Positions 16,588 to 24,510 of a DNA stretch of 64,000 nucleotides are shown one piece after another. Made by a program: the position numbers and the translations under genes. The notes beneath the pieces are model-generated. The model made no database searches and was not told the DNA's origin. It saw only the letters and a list, made by a program, of their open reading frames with translations. The stretch comes from AP-15 sp963777435 (GTDB taxonomy: Bacteria; Pseudomonadota; Alphaproteobacteria; ATCC43930; CGMCC-115725). The first letter of the stretch is position 1; the number at the start of each line of letters is the position of its first letter. The stretch is taken from the NCBI GenBank assembly GCA_963777435.1, contig CAVZQT010000004.1:186001-250000 (forward strand). Direction: 5' to 3'.

Positions 16588-17351
16588 AATCCGCGTTCGC
16601 TCTCCTGTTGCTGGTGGCAATCTGCGTGGCTGCCCCGGTGTCTGGCGCCGATCTCACCCGCGACCAAATCCGCCAGCTCCTCGATGCGGCGTCGCCCGAT
16701 CGGCCGGCCGATCTGTCGGGAAAATCGCTCCAGAAACTCGATTTGAGCAATTTCGACTTCAGCCGGGCAAATCTCTCTCGAGCGAACCTGTTCGGCGCGA
16801 AATTGGTCGGCGTCAATTTCACTGGCGCCAATCTGTCGGGTGCAACGCTCGATCTCGCTTGGATCATGCGCGCCAATTTCACCGATGCGAACCTGTCGAA
16901 CGCGAGCCTCCTTGGCCTCGTTGTCGCCTCGGGGTTTGACTACTCCGCTGCCGAAGCCCCGACATTCGAACGCGCCAATTTCTCGGGGGCCCGCATTCTC
17001 GCCCACCTGGCACGGTTCGACCTGCGCCGCGCTAATTTCTCCGGCGCGAAATTGGGGGCTGACTTGAAGAACCAATCCATGGGGCTGCTGCGCACAGACC
17101 TTTCTGGTGCGAATTTGACGGATGCCGATTTTTCGCGGGCGGATCTCACCCTGGCGCTGATGCGCTTCGCCCATCTGTCGGGTGCCAACCTGACAGGCGC
17201 CAATTTATCAGACGCCGATCTGTCCGGAGCCGATCTGAGCGGAGCCGATCTGACCGGCGTCAATGGGACCGACGCCGATTTTGACGGCGCGATCCTGACA
17301 AACGCACGCGGTCTCGACACGATAAAGGGATGGAAGCCTCCCGGCCGGTGA
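16584..17351 (+). CDS. Exported pentapeptide-repeat protein
   Basis: This 255-aa protein has a signal peptide (1-22, ending PVSGA) and many A(D/N)LxX pentapeptides that should fold into a right-handed beta-helix (for example SRANLSRANLFGAKL and LSGADLSGADLTGV). It ends the xoxF operon and begins in an ATGA overlap with the CXXCW gene. A periplasmic place suits its partners. Its role is unknown, perhaps a scaffold. The repeat codons give a base pattern visible by eye but no sign of transfer. Confidence 0.9.
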   Translation: MKSAFALLLLVAICVAAPVSGADLTRDQIRQLLDAASPDRPADLSGKSLQKLDLSNFDFSRANLSRANLFGAKLVGVNFTGANLSGATLDLAWIMRANFTDANLSNASLLGLVVASGFDYSAAEAPTFERANFSGARILAHLARFDLRRANFSGAKLGADLKNQSMGLLRTDLSGANLTDADFSRADLTLALMRFAHLSGANLTGANLSDADLSGADLSGADLTGVNGTDADFDGAILTNARGLDTIKGWKPPGR

Positions 17352-17367
17352 TTGACGAGAGCCTACG

Positions 17368-17972
17368 TCAAGGCGAGGCGGCGTCCTGCAAGGCACGCGC
17401 CCACGCGCCGAGCCGGGCATCGAGCTCGACCGGGGTCTCGCAGGCATAGCGGATCGTATGTTGGATCTCTTGAAAATTGCGCACAGTAAAATCGTGCCTT
17501 TGCTCGAGGTCAAGGCGTCTGGCGGCGGCCTCACCGGTAGCGTCCGCCGGGATGGCGGTGAGCTGGGTCGCCAGTTCGGTAACGAGTTCGGCAAGCTCGC
17601 GTTGGCGTCGCCCGATTTCTTTGAGCTTCTCGATCAAAGCCGCACGCTCACGGTCGCTCTCGTCGAGCAGCCCGCAAAAGGCCAGTGCCAGGCGATGCCG
17701 ACGATCGCTCGACAGGGTCCGGGCGAACGCGGCAATTTCGGTCAGCCCCTCTGCGCTCGAACTCGCCGAGGCGCCAGCCGCCGAACCAGGTCGGCAACCA
17801 CGGGATCGGCGTGCCAGTCGCCGATCTTGTCCAGCGATGGTCCGTTCCAGTACGCCGCAGCGGATAGCTTTGGAACGAGCCGTTGCTGACACGGCCAATC
17901 CGGGTCCTCCGCTCGCGGCGGCGCCGAGTGCGCGGCAACAACACCGAGCAGCACCGCCGTCGACAGCGCCAT
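17368..17972 (-). CDS. Exported protein of methanol/PQQ clusters, frameshifted
   Basis: Two frames combine to one protein. The N-terminal part is a signal peptide (MALSTAVLLGVVAAHSA) followed by DPDWPCQQRLVPKLS and YWNGPSLDKIGDW. The C-terminal part from EGLTEIAAFARTLSS contains a long helical stretch (ERAALIEKLKEIGRRQRELA), probably a coiled coil. The shift lies near 17745-17751 at a run of four C, and one missing base would explain it (605 bases in total). I recall DWPCxQRxVP proteins beside xoxF in other alphaproteobacteria. Function unknown. It lies downstream of the ABC permease gene, beyond a repeat pair. Confidence 0.65.
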
Positions 17973-18065
17973 CGTTGCAACAGCAGGGAAGCGCGTTCCC
18001 CAGCCCGGGCCGGTCCGCCCACCTTGTGCCCACCCGCCCCCGCTGAAGTAGCCATTCAGGCGCTT

Positions 18066-18137
18066 TCCCGGCGAAAGCCGGGACCCACCGATTGACCTGT
18101 CGAGTGCTGGAGCAGTGGACCCCGGCTTCCGCCGGGG
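18066..18137. repeat. Inverted pair of REP-like palindromes
   Basis: TCCCGGCGAAAGCCGGGA (18066-18083) and CCCCGGCTTCCGCCGGGG (18120-18137) each form a hairpin, and the two units are reverse-complement relatives of each other. They lie between the ABC permease gene and the frameshifted exported-protein gene. This matches the layout of REP or BIME elements and could also stop transcription. Confidence 0.65.
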
Positions 18138-18167
18138 CAGCGGCTTCTTCTCAGGATAAACCACCGG

Positions 18168-18971
18168 TTAATCCGCGGCGCGGCGCGCCATAAGGCCTTT
18201 GGCGGGATCGTACCCGTAGACCGCCAATGCCAGAAAAATCGCAGTCGCGGCAATCAGCACCGCGGCCGACACCGGTTCCACTTGGCCGTAGAGCGCAAAC
18301 CGGATCAGCTCGACGGCATGGGTGAACGGGTTCAGCAAGCAGATCCGGTAGAGTAGCAGGCTCGCTTCCTTGACATGCCACAAGGGATAGAGCGCCGAAG
18401 ACGCGAAAAACATCGGAAAGATTACGAAATTCATCACACTGGCAAAATTCTCGAGCTGCCGGATCGCCGACGACAGCAATAGGCCGAGCGCTCCGAGCAT
18501 CAGTCCCGAAAGGATCAGAGCCGGCAGCACCGCGATATAGCCGTACCACGGCGGCGCGATCTCCCAGAACAACGCGATCGCCAGAAAAGCGTAGGCCTGC
18601 AAAACCGAGACAATGACCCCGGCGAACAATTTCGCAGTCAACAAAAACCAGCGCGGCAATGGGCTGATCATCAGCACCCGCATGCTGCCCATCTCGCGAT
18701 CGTAGACCATCGATAGCGAGCTCAGCATGCCGTTGAACATCAGGATCATCGCGATCAGACCGGGCGCGATGTAGATCGAATACGGGATGTAGGTGTCGTA
18801 GGGCGGGATGATCGAAACCCCGAGCACGAACTGGAACCCGGTCGCAAAGATCGCGAGCCAAACAAGCGGCCGCACCAATGCCGAGAAAAACCGGCCGCGC
18901 TGATTCAGAAAGCGCAGCCACTCCCGGATCGAAATGCCGATCAGGCAGCGCAGGTAATGGATCGGCCTCAT
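18168..18971 (-). CDS. ABC-2 type permease of the PQQ-linked ABC cassette
   Basis: A membrane protein of 267 aa with about six hydrophobic segments, including PLVWLAIFATGFQFVLGV, LILSGLMLGALGLLLSSAI and AAVLIAATAIFLALAVYGY. It has the ABC-2 family stretch GSMRVLMISPLPRWFLLTAKL. Start ATG 18971 overlaps the upstream ATPase stop by ATGA. Together they form an exporter-type ABC unit. A binding protein and beta-propeller made from the same operon suggest a role tied to PQQ-dependent alcohol oxidation, substrate unknown. Confidence 0.88.
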   Translation of the reverse strand: MRPIHYLRCLIGISIREWLRFLNQRGRFFSALVRPLVWLAIFATGFQFVLGVSIIPPYDTYIPYSIYIAPGLIAMILMFNGMLSSLSMVYDREMGSMRVLMISPLPRWFLLTAKLFAGVIVSVLQAYAFLAIALFWEIAPPWYGYIAVLPALILSGLMLGALGLLLSSAIRQLENFASVMNFVIFPMFFASSALYPLWHVKEASLLLYRICLLNPFTHAVELIRFALYGQVEPVSAAVLIAATAIFLALAVYGYDPAKGLMARRAAD

Positions 18972-19708
18972 GCCGCCGCGCGCTCCTGCACCAGGGTTTC
19001 GAACGCAGCGCGCAAAGACGGGGTCCGCGTCTCGCCGAGAATTGCGGCCGTACCGCCATCGGCGCGCACCTCGCCCTTGTGAAGAACAATCACCCGGGCG
19101 CCGTCTCCGGCCTCGTCGATCAGATGCGTGGCCCACAATGCCGCGAGCCCCTCCTCGCTGCAAAGCCTGCGGACGTGATCGAGAAGGAATTGCCGGCTCG
19201 ATATGTCGAGCCCGACCGTCGGCTCGTCGAGCAACAACAGGCGTGGCTGGTGCAACAAAGCGCGCGCGATCTCGACGCGCCGCCGCTGGCCGCCGCTCAA
19301 CTGGCGGCATTTGTCGCGGCGCCGCTCGCTCAACCCGACCCGTTCGACCTCCGCTGCAATCCGCCGCCCTGCCTCGCGGCGCGACAAACCATGCAACGCG
19401 CAGTGGTAGAACAGGTTCTGCTCGAGCGTCAGATCGAGGTCGAGGGTCGGTTGCTGGAACACGACCCCCATCTGCTGCAGACACTCCAAGGCGCGTCTTT
19501 GGAGATCCATCCCAAAGATGCGGATCGTTCCCTCGCGCTGGGCGTAGAGGCGGGTCGCCAATGAAAAGAGAGTGGTCTTGCCGGCGCCGTTCAGCCCGAG
19601 CAAGACCGTGAACTCGCCGGGTTCGATCGCGAACGTGACCCCGCTCAGGACTTGCCGCTGACCAAACCGATGCCCGAGACGTTCGACGGCGAATGCGGGT
19701 ACAGTCAC
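18968..19708 (-). CDS. ABC transporter ATPase, PQQ-dependent alcohol dehydrogenase system
   Basis: The nucleotide-binding subunit, 246 aa from GTG 19708. Walker A is GLNGAGKTT, the signature is LSGGQRRRVEIARALL, and Walker B is LLLLDEPTVGLD, followed by ATHLIDEA with the switch histidine. The GTG at 19708 is preferred because GAGG lies 8 bases upstream. An ATG at 19738 would overlap the beta-propeller gene by 20 bases. It belongs to the ATPase type named for PQQ alcohol-dehydrogenase systems. Confidence 0.88.
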   Translation of the reverse strand: MTVPAFAVERLGHRFGQRQVLSGVTFAIEPGEFTVLLGLNGAGKTTLFSLATRLYAQREGTIRIFGMDLQRRALECLQQMGVVFQQPTLDLDLTLEQNLFYHCALHGLSRREAGRRIAAEVERVGLSERRRDKCRQLSGGQRRRVEIARALLHQPRLLLLDEPTVGLDISSRQFLLDHVRRLCSEEGLAALWATHLIDEAGDGARVIVLHKGEVRADGGTAAILGETRTPSLRAAFETLVQERAAA

Positions 19709-19718
19709 TGGCAAAGCC

Positions 19719-20691
19719 TCACGGCCGCGAAACAACACCCCAGGGCGACTGGCCGACCGGAATCGATTTAATCACTTTTTGCGCTCCCACGTCGATTACC
19801 GAGATGTCGTTGCTGACCCCGTTTGTCGTATAGAGCCGGCTCTGATCCGGGTTGAAGGCGAGGCTCCACACCCGCTGCCCGACCAGAAGGTAGCGCTGCA
19901 CGTCATAGGTCTGGGCATCGACGACCGCGACCCGATTGGCCGGTCCGAGGGCGACAAAGGCAAGTTTGCGGTCCTTGGTAATCGCGATTCCGACCGGCTG
20001 GATCGCCTCGGTCGGCACCCCCGGAACTGCAAAACTGATCCGTTTGACGATCTGATGTCTTGGCGGCGTCGATCACGCTGACCGTGCCGCCGACTTCGGC
20101 CGACACCCAAAACTGGGCGCCGTCGGCGGTCCAGACCGCGCGCCGCGGGCGGCTATCGACGAGAATATTGGCAACCACCTTGCGCTCGGCGGTGTCGATC
20201 ACATGCGCCATGTTTGTCGTTTCGGAAGTATTGACGAGGTACTTCCCGTCCGGGCTGACGCCCATGCCTTCCGGCTCGACCCCGACCGGGATCTCGGTCA
20301 GCACCGCCCCTTGCGCGATGTCGACAATGGTAACAAGGTTATCGTCTTCGTTGGCGACATAGAGCAGCTTGCCGCTCGGATCCGACGCGAAGAATTCGGG
20401 ATCGGTGCCGCTCGGCAAAGTCCGCACCACTTTGTCCGTGGCGAGATCGAGCACTTCGATGTGGTCGCTGTCGCTGGCACAGATGTAAAGCAATTTCGCA
20501 TCCTTCGACAACAGGATGCCGCGTGGGCGCTGGCCGACCGGGATGGTCTTGACCGGCTCCAGCTTGACGCCGTCAACGACGGTAATCGTATTGTCCTTTT
20601 CATTCGAGACATAGATCGTGTCGGCGGCCGCGATCGGCATGGCGAAGACCACTGCCAGCCCGATGATGGCCGCCGCCCAATATGGCTTCAT
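19719..20691 (-). CDS. PQQ-associated YVTN beta-propeller protein, frameshifted
   Basis: An exported beta-propeller of about 320 aa. It has a signal peptide (MKPYWAAAIIGLAVVFAM...AAA) and repeated blades such as DTIYVSNEKDNTITVVD, LLYVANEDDNLVTIVD and GGTVSVIDAAK. A one-base insertion at about 20055 (AAGACATCAG for AAGACACAG) breaks the frame. Removing it gives VKRISFAVPGVPTEAIQPVG and three more blades ending SPWGVVSRP. Total length 973 bases fits one extra base. Start ATG 20691 overlaps the binding-protein stop by ATGA. It belongs to the PQQ catabolism beta-propeller family. The shift may be an assembly error. Confidence 0.82.
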
Positions 20692-21896
20692 TGCATTCGG
20701 CATTTGCTCTCGGGCTGGTCGATCCCGAGGGTGTCGAGCTCGGAAAACTCGTGCAGAAAACCTGGTTGCGGCGATACCGAAACCAGCGATCGGGCATCCG
20801 CGAGCAGCACCGGTTGGCGCAATTGACCGTCCCAGCGGCGGAAGGTGAGCCGCGCCCCCTTATAGGCAGCGAGCTCAAAACGATTGCTGCGGATAAAGGC
20901 GGAGATGACGGCGGGATCGGTGGATCGGGTACGGCTCGCCGCCTCGCCGATCGCCCTGACCGCCATCCAGGCGGCATAATCGCGATCGGTCATCCAGCGC
21001 TTTGCCTGGCGCAAAAACCGGTCCTGCAGCTGCGTCGCCCCCCATTGTTCGTGAGGGCGCGCCCAGGCGGTCGGCGCTAAACCCTGGGTGCCGGCGACCA
21101 GCCGCGGATCAAAGGTGCGATAGGGAAGATCGTCGCCAAATTCATCCTCCTCGTCGGCGACGACAAGCACATCATAGCTGATTCCCTGGGTAAAACGCGC
21201 GACCTCGGCCTGGATCGCGAAATGGCCGGTATCGGTCCGCCGCGCGCCCGGGACAAAGGTCCAGGGTTTCTCTTCGACGATGTGCGCCTGGAACTTCAAT
21301 GCCGCGTGCTTGATGTCGCCGGCAAATTCGCGATCGCCGTCGCTGTGGCCGACGACCAGCAACAGATTGGTCCAGCGCTTGACAACAAGGTACTGGACGA
21401 GCGCATCGGCCAACATCGCGCGGCTCGGCAATAGATGCAGGATGTTGGCGCGGCAGTCCTCGGCGCGCAGTCGGTCGTCGGTGGCGCCGCTGTCAAAGAT
21501 CGTGTCGTGGGCGGCATCCGGCAGTGCTGCGACACCGAGAAGTTGGCGCGCATCGAGGTCGGTTACGATCAGCTGCACGCCCTTTTGCGCGAGGTCGTGA
21601 AACGCGGCTTCGATATCGCCGTCGGCGGGCGCGACACCCTTGATGAGCTCAAAGGACTGGCCGGTGAACTGGCCGGTCGTATTGTTATCGGCAATGCCGA
21701 GACGCGCCCCCTGCACACCCTCGTCTTCGGGCGGCTGATCGAGGTCGGTAAGCGGCAAGGTCCGCTTCACGGTTTGCGACAACCAGCCGATTTTTACGGT
21801 CGATCCGCCCGCTTGCACTCCGGCTGCCGGCAGCGTCAGTGCAAAGATCAGAGCGGCGAGCAGCAGTGGAAGCAGACGGCAACCGCCGGTCATCAT
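20688..21896 (-). CDS. ABC binding protein, PQQ-dependent alcohol dehydrogenase system
   Basis: A 402-aa periplasmic binding-type protein with a signal peptide (about residues 1-29, ending GVQAG). The body has the layout of branched-chain amino acid type binding proteins (VKIGWLSQTVKRTLPLTD, GVQGARLGIADNNTTG, LLVVGHSDGDREFAGDIK). It lies 13 bases after the cytochrome gene and overlaps the beta-propeller gene by ATGA, so all are probably on one transcript. The ligand is unknown. Confidence 0.87.
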   Translation of the reverse strand: MMTGGCRLLPLLLAALIFALTLPAAGVQAGGSTVKIGWLSQTVKRTLPLTDLDQPPEDEGVQGARLGIADNNTTGQFTGQSFELIKGVAPADGDIEAAFHDLAQKGVQLIVTDLDARQLLGVAALPDAAHDTIFDSGATDDRLRAEDCRANILHLLPSRAMLADALVQYLVVKRWTNLLLVVGHSDGDREFAGDIKHAALKFQAHIVEEKPWTFVPGARRTDTGHFAIQAEVARFTQGISYDVLVVADEEDEFGDDLPYRTFDPRLVAGTQGLAPTAWARPHEQWGATQLQDRFLRQAKRWMTDRDYAAWMAVRAIGEAASRTRSTDPAVISAFIRSNRFELAAYKGARLTFRRWDGQLRQPVLLADARSLVSVSPQPGFLHEFSELDTLGIDQPESKCRMQ

Positions 21897-21909
21897 TGCG
21901 TCTGATCGT

Positions 21910-22281
21910 CTACTTCAGTGTTTCGAGATAAGCGATCAAGTTTTCGCGCTCGGTTTTGTCCTTGATCCCGGGAAAAATCATCTTTGTTTCCGGTACCATC
22001 GCGCGCGGGTCGGTCAAATATTGGTCGAGGGTCTTAGGGTCCCAAGTATGGTGAAAATTCTTCATGGCATCGGAATAATTATAGTCGGGGAGGCTCGCTG
22101 ATTTGCGGCCGACGATCCCGAACAAGCTCGGACCGATTTTGTTCTTGCCGGGCTCGTTGGTATGGCACAGAGCGCATTTTTTGAAGATCGTCTTACCGGC
22201 CTCGATATCGGCAGCGGCGGCGGCTTCGAGGGTAATCGGCAGCAAACAAGCGAAAACGGCAACCTTGACCCCAAACCCCAT
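21910..22281 (-). CDS. Cytochrome c2-like class I cytochrome
   Basis: A 123-aa exported cytochrome. Signal peptide residues 1-24 (ending AAAAA), haem motif CALCH at 36-40, HTNEPGKNKIGPSLFGIVGRK typical of mitochondrial-type or c2 cytochromes, and the axial methionine in PETKMIFPGIKD. It leads the operon with the binding protein and ABC genes, and is divergent from the formaldehyde dehydrogenase gene across 244 bases. A natural role would be to carry electrons from XoxG or a quinoprotein to the terminal oxidase. Confidence 0.9.
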   Translation of the reverse strand: MGFGVKVAVFACLLPITLEAAAAADIEAGKTIFKKCALCHTNEPGKNKIGPSLFGIVGRKSASLPDYNYSDAMKNFHHTWDPKTLDQYLTDPRAMVPETKMIFPGIKDKTERENLIAYLETLK

Positions 22282-22525
22282 TCTTCCTCCCCATCGCCGC
22301 CGCCGGACCCGTCGAGCGGTTAGCAGTCAACGATCCACGGGCCAAGAGCCTTGTCGATCGCGCACCGTAGTGCCACGATTACAGCCTCCAGCCCGGGTGC
22401 CGCAGCGCAGCCTATGAACCAGAATACCGTGGGTGACGCAATGGCGGCTTTCCGCGGCATACATGCGGACCAGGTAGCGGAGGCCACCGAGCTCGGCGCT
22501 CATTGGGTGAATAAGGGAGGGACCC

Positions 22526-23635
22526 GTGGAGACACGCGCAGCTGTTGCCCATAAAGCCGGAGAGCCGCTAACGATAGAGACGGTCCAGCTCGAGGGCCCG
22601 AAGCACGGTGAGGTGCTGGTTGAAATCAAGGCGACCGGGATTTGTCACACCGACGCGTTCACCTTGTCGGGGGCCGATCCGGAAGGTCTTTTCCCGGCGA
22701 TCCTCGGTCACGAAGGAGCGGGCATTGTGGTCGATGTCGGGAGCGGGGTCACGAGCCTCAAAAAGGGCGATCACGTAATCCCGCTCTACACGCCGGAATG
22801 CCGCCAGTGCGAGTATTGCCTGTCGGGCAAGACCAATCTGTGTGTCGCGATCCGCGCAACTCAAGGCCAAGGGGTAATGCCGGACGGCACCAGCCGCTTC
22901 TCGCTCGGCAGCAATAAGATCTTTCATTACATGGGGACGTCGACCTTTTCGAATTTCACCGTCCTGCCCGAGATCGCGGCGGCGAAAATCCGCGAGGACG
23001 CCCCGTTCGACAAGGTCTGCTATATCGGTTGCGGCGTCACCACCGGTGTAGGCGCGGTAATCAATACAGCGAAAGTCGAACCGGGCGCCAATGTCGTGAT
23101 CTTCGGCCTGGGTGGCATCGGACTGAACGTCATCCAAGGTTGCCACATTGCCGGCGCCGACATGATCGTCGGGGTCGATATCAATCCGAGCCGCCGGGCG
23201 CTCGCCGAGAAATTCGGGATGACGCATTTTGTCAACCCGAAGGAGGTGGAGGGCGATCTCGTCCCTTATCTTGTCAATCTGACCAAGGGCGGCGCCGATT
23301 ACAGCTTCGAGTGCATTGGCAACGTGCAGACCATGCGCCAAGCGCTCGAATGTAGCCATCGCGGCTGGGGAACGAGCGTCATCATCGGTGTCGCCGGCGC
23401 CGGTCAGGAAATCTCGACGCGACCGTTTCAGCTAGTCACTGGCCGCGTATGGAAGGGCACCGCGTTTGGCGGCGCCAAGGGCCGCACCGATGTCCCAAAA
23501 ATTGTCGATTGGTACATGAACGGAAAGATCAATATCGACGATCTGATCACCCACACATTGGCGCTCGACGAAATCAACAAAGGCTTCGATCTAATGCACG
23601 CTGGCGAATCGATCCGCAGCGTGGTCGTTTATTAA
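22526..23635 (+). CDS. frmA: S-(hydroxymethyl)glutathione dehydrogenase (class III ADH)
   Basis: Oxidises the glutathione adduct of formaldehyde with NAD, the main formaldehyde step in glutathione-type methylotrophs (also called flhA or adhC). Its 369 aa show the catalytic zinc ligands C in GICHTDAF, H in LGHEGAGIV and the later Cys, and the structural zinc set CRQCEYCLSGKTNLC. The NAD site is FGLGGIGLNVIQG. Start is GTG 22526 with AGGGAGGG just upstream. An SDR gene follows 6 bases later on the same strand. Confidence 0.95.
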   Translation: METRAAVAHKAGEPLTIETVQLEGPKHGEVLVEIKATGICHTDAFTLSGADPEGLFPAILGHEGAGIVVDVGSGVTSLKKGDHVIPLYTPECRQCEYCLSGKTNLCVAIRATQGQGVMPDGTSRFSLGSNKIFHYMGTSTFSNFTVLPEIAAAKIREDAPFDKVCYIGCGVTTGVGAVINTAKVEPGANVVIFGLGGIGLNVIQGCHIAGADMIVGVDINPSRRALAEKFGMTHFVNPKEVEGDLVPYLVNLTKGGADYSFECIGNVQTMRQALECSHRGWGTSVIIGVAGAGQEISTRPFQLVTGRVWKGTAFGGAKGRTDVPKIVDWYMNGKINIDDLITHTLALDEINKGFDLMHAGESIRSVVVY

Positions 23636-23641
23636 ATCCCG

Positions 23642-24451
23642 ATGGATCTCCTGATGAACGGCAAAACGGCGCTCGTAACCGGAGCGAGTGCCGGTATCGG
23701 CAAGGCGATCGCCTTCGCCTTGGCTCGCGAGGGTGTCGACGTCGCGATCTGCGCGCGCCGGAAGGAGCCGTTGGATGCCGCTGCGGCTCAAATCGCGCGC
23801 GAGACAAATCGTAAGATCGTTGCGATACCGGCCGATCTGACACAGCCGGCCGATGCGGAGAATTTTGTCGAAAAGGCTCACAATGCGCTCGGACGCGTCG
23901 ATATTCTGGTCAACAACGCCGGTTCGTCCCCGGGCGGGGTTCTCGAGTTTCTGACCGAAGAGCATTGGGCGCAGTCGCTGCAGCTCAAATTTATGGGTTA
24001 TGTGCGTTGCCTGAAGCATGTGTTGCCGATCATGCAACAGCAGGGGCGCGGCCGCGTCATCAACCTGATCGGCAATGATGGGGTCAAACCGTCTTACTGG
24101 GAGATCGCGCCCGGCGCCGCGAATGCTGCCGGGCAAAACCTGACGGTTGCGCTCGCCGGCCAGTACGGTAAGGACAATATCAGCTTTGTGGCGGTCAATC
24201 CGGGGCCGGTCCGCACCGAGCGCTGGGCCGGTTTGGTTGACGCCATGGCCCGAGACATGAAGATCCCGCGCGAAGAAGCCGATATGCTCGCGCCGCGCAG
24301 CATTCCGCTCGGGCGCATTGCCGAATGCGAGGAGGTCGCCAGTCTAGTCACCTATCTCGCCTCCGATTTGGCGCATTTCGTCAACGGCACGATGATCGAA
24401 ATCGACGGCGGCCAGCAAAAGCCGCTGATGGACCGCTTTCGCGACCGATAA
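23642..24451 (+). CDS. SDR-family protein lacking the usual Ser-Tyr-Lys site
   Basis: A Rossmann-fold protein of 269 aa with the cofactor motif TGASAGIGKA and the structural NNAG (VDILVNNAGSSPGG). The normal YxxxK is absent: the segment reads YWEIAPGAANAAGQNLTVAL, and the usual catalytic serine region reads VINLIGNDG. It ends with VNGTMIEIDGGQ. The fold is certain, but ordinary dehydrogenase activity is doubtful. A short gap of 6 bases joins it to the formaldehyde dehydrogenase gene, so co-expression is likely. Confidence 0.85.
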   Translation: MDLLMNGKTALVTGASAGIGKAIAFALAREGVDVAICARRKEPLDAAAAQIARETNRKIVAIPADLTQPADAENFVEKAHNALGRVDILVNNAGSSPGGVLEFLTEEHWAQSLQLKFMGYVRCLKHVLPIMQQQGRGRVINLIGNDGVKPSYWEIAPGAANAAGQNLTVALAGQYGKDNISFVAVNPGPVRTERWAGLVDAMARDMKIPREEADMLAPRSIPLGRIAECEEVASLVTYLASDLAHFVNGTMIEIDGGQQKPLMDRFRDR

Positions 24452-24510
24452 ACCGAGCGTGTCAGCGTTAGCCGGGGGTAGCTCGGCGATTTGCTCATTG
24501 GAGCGGAATA

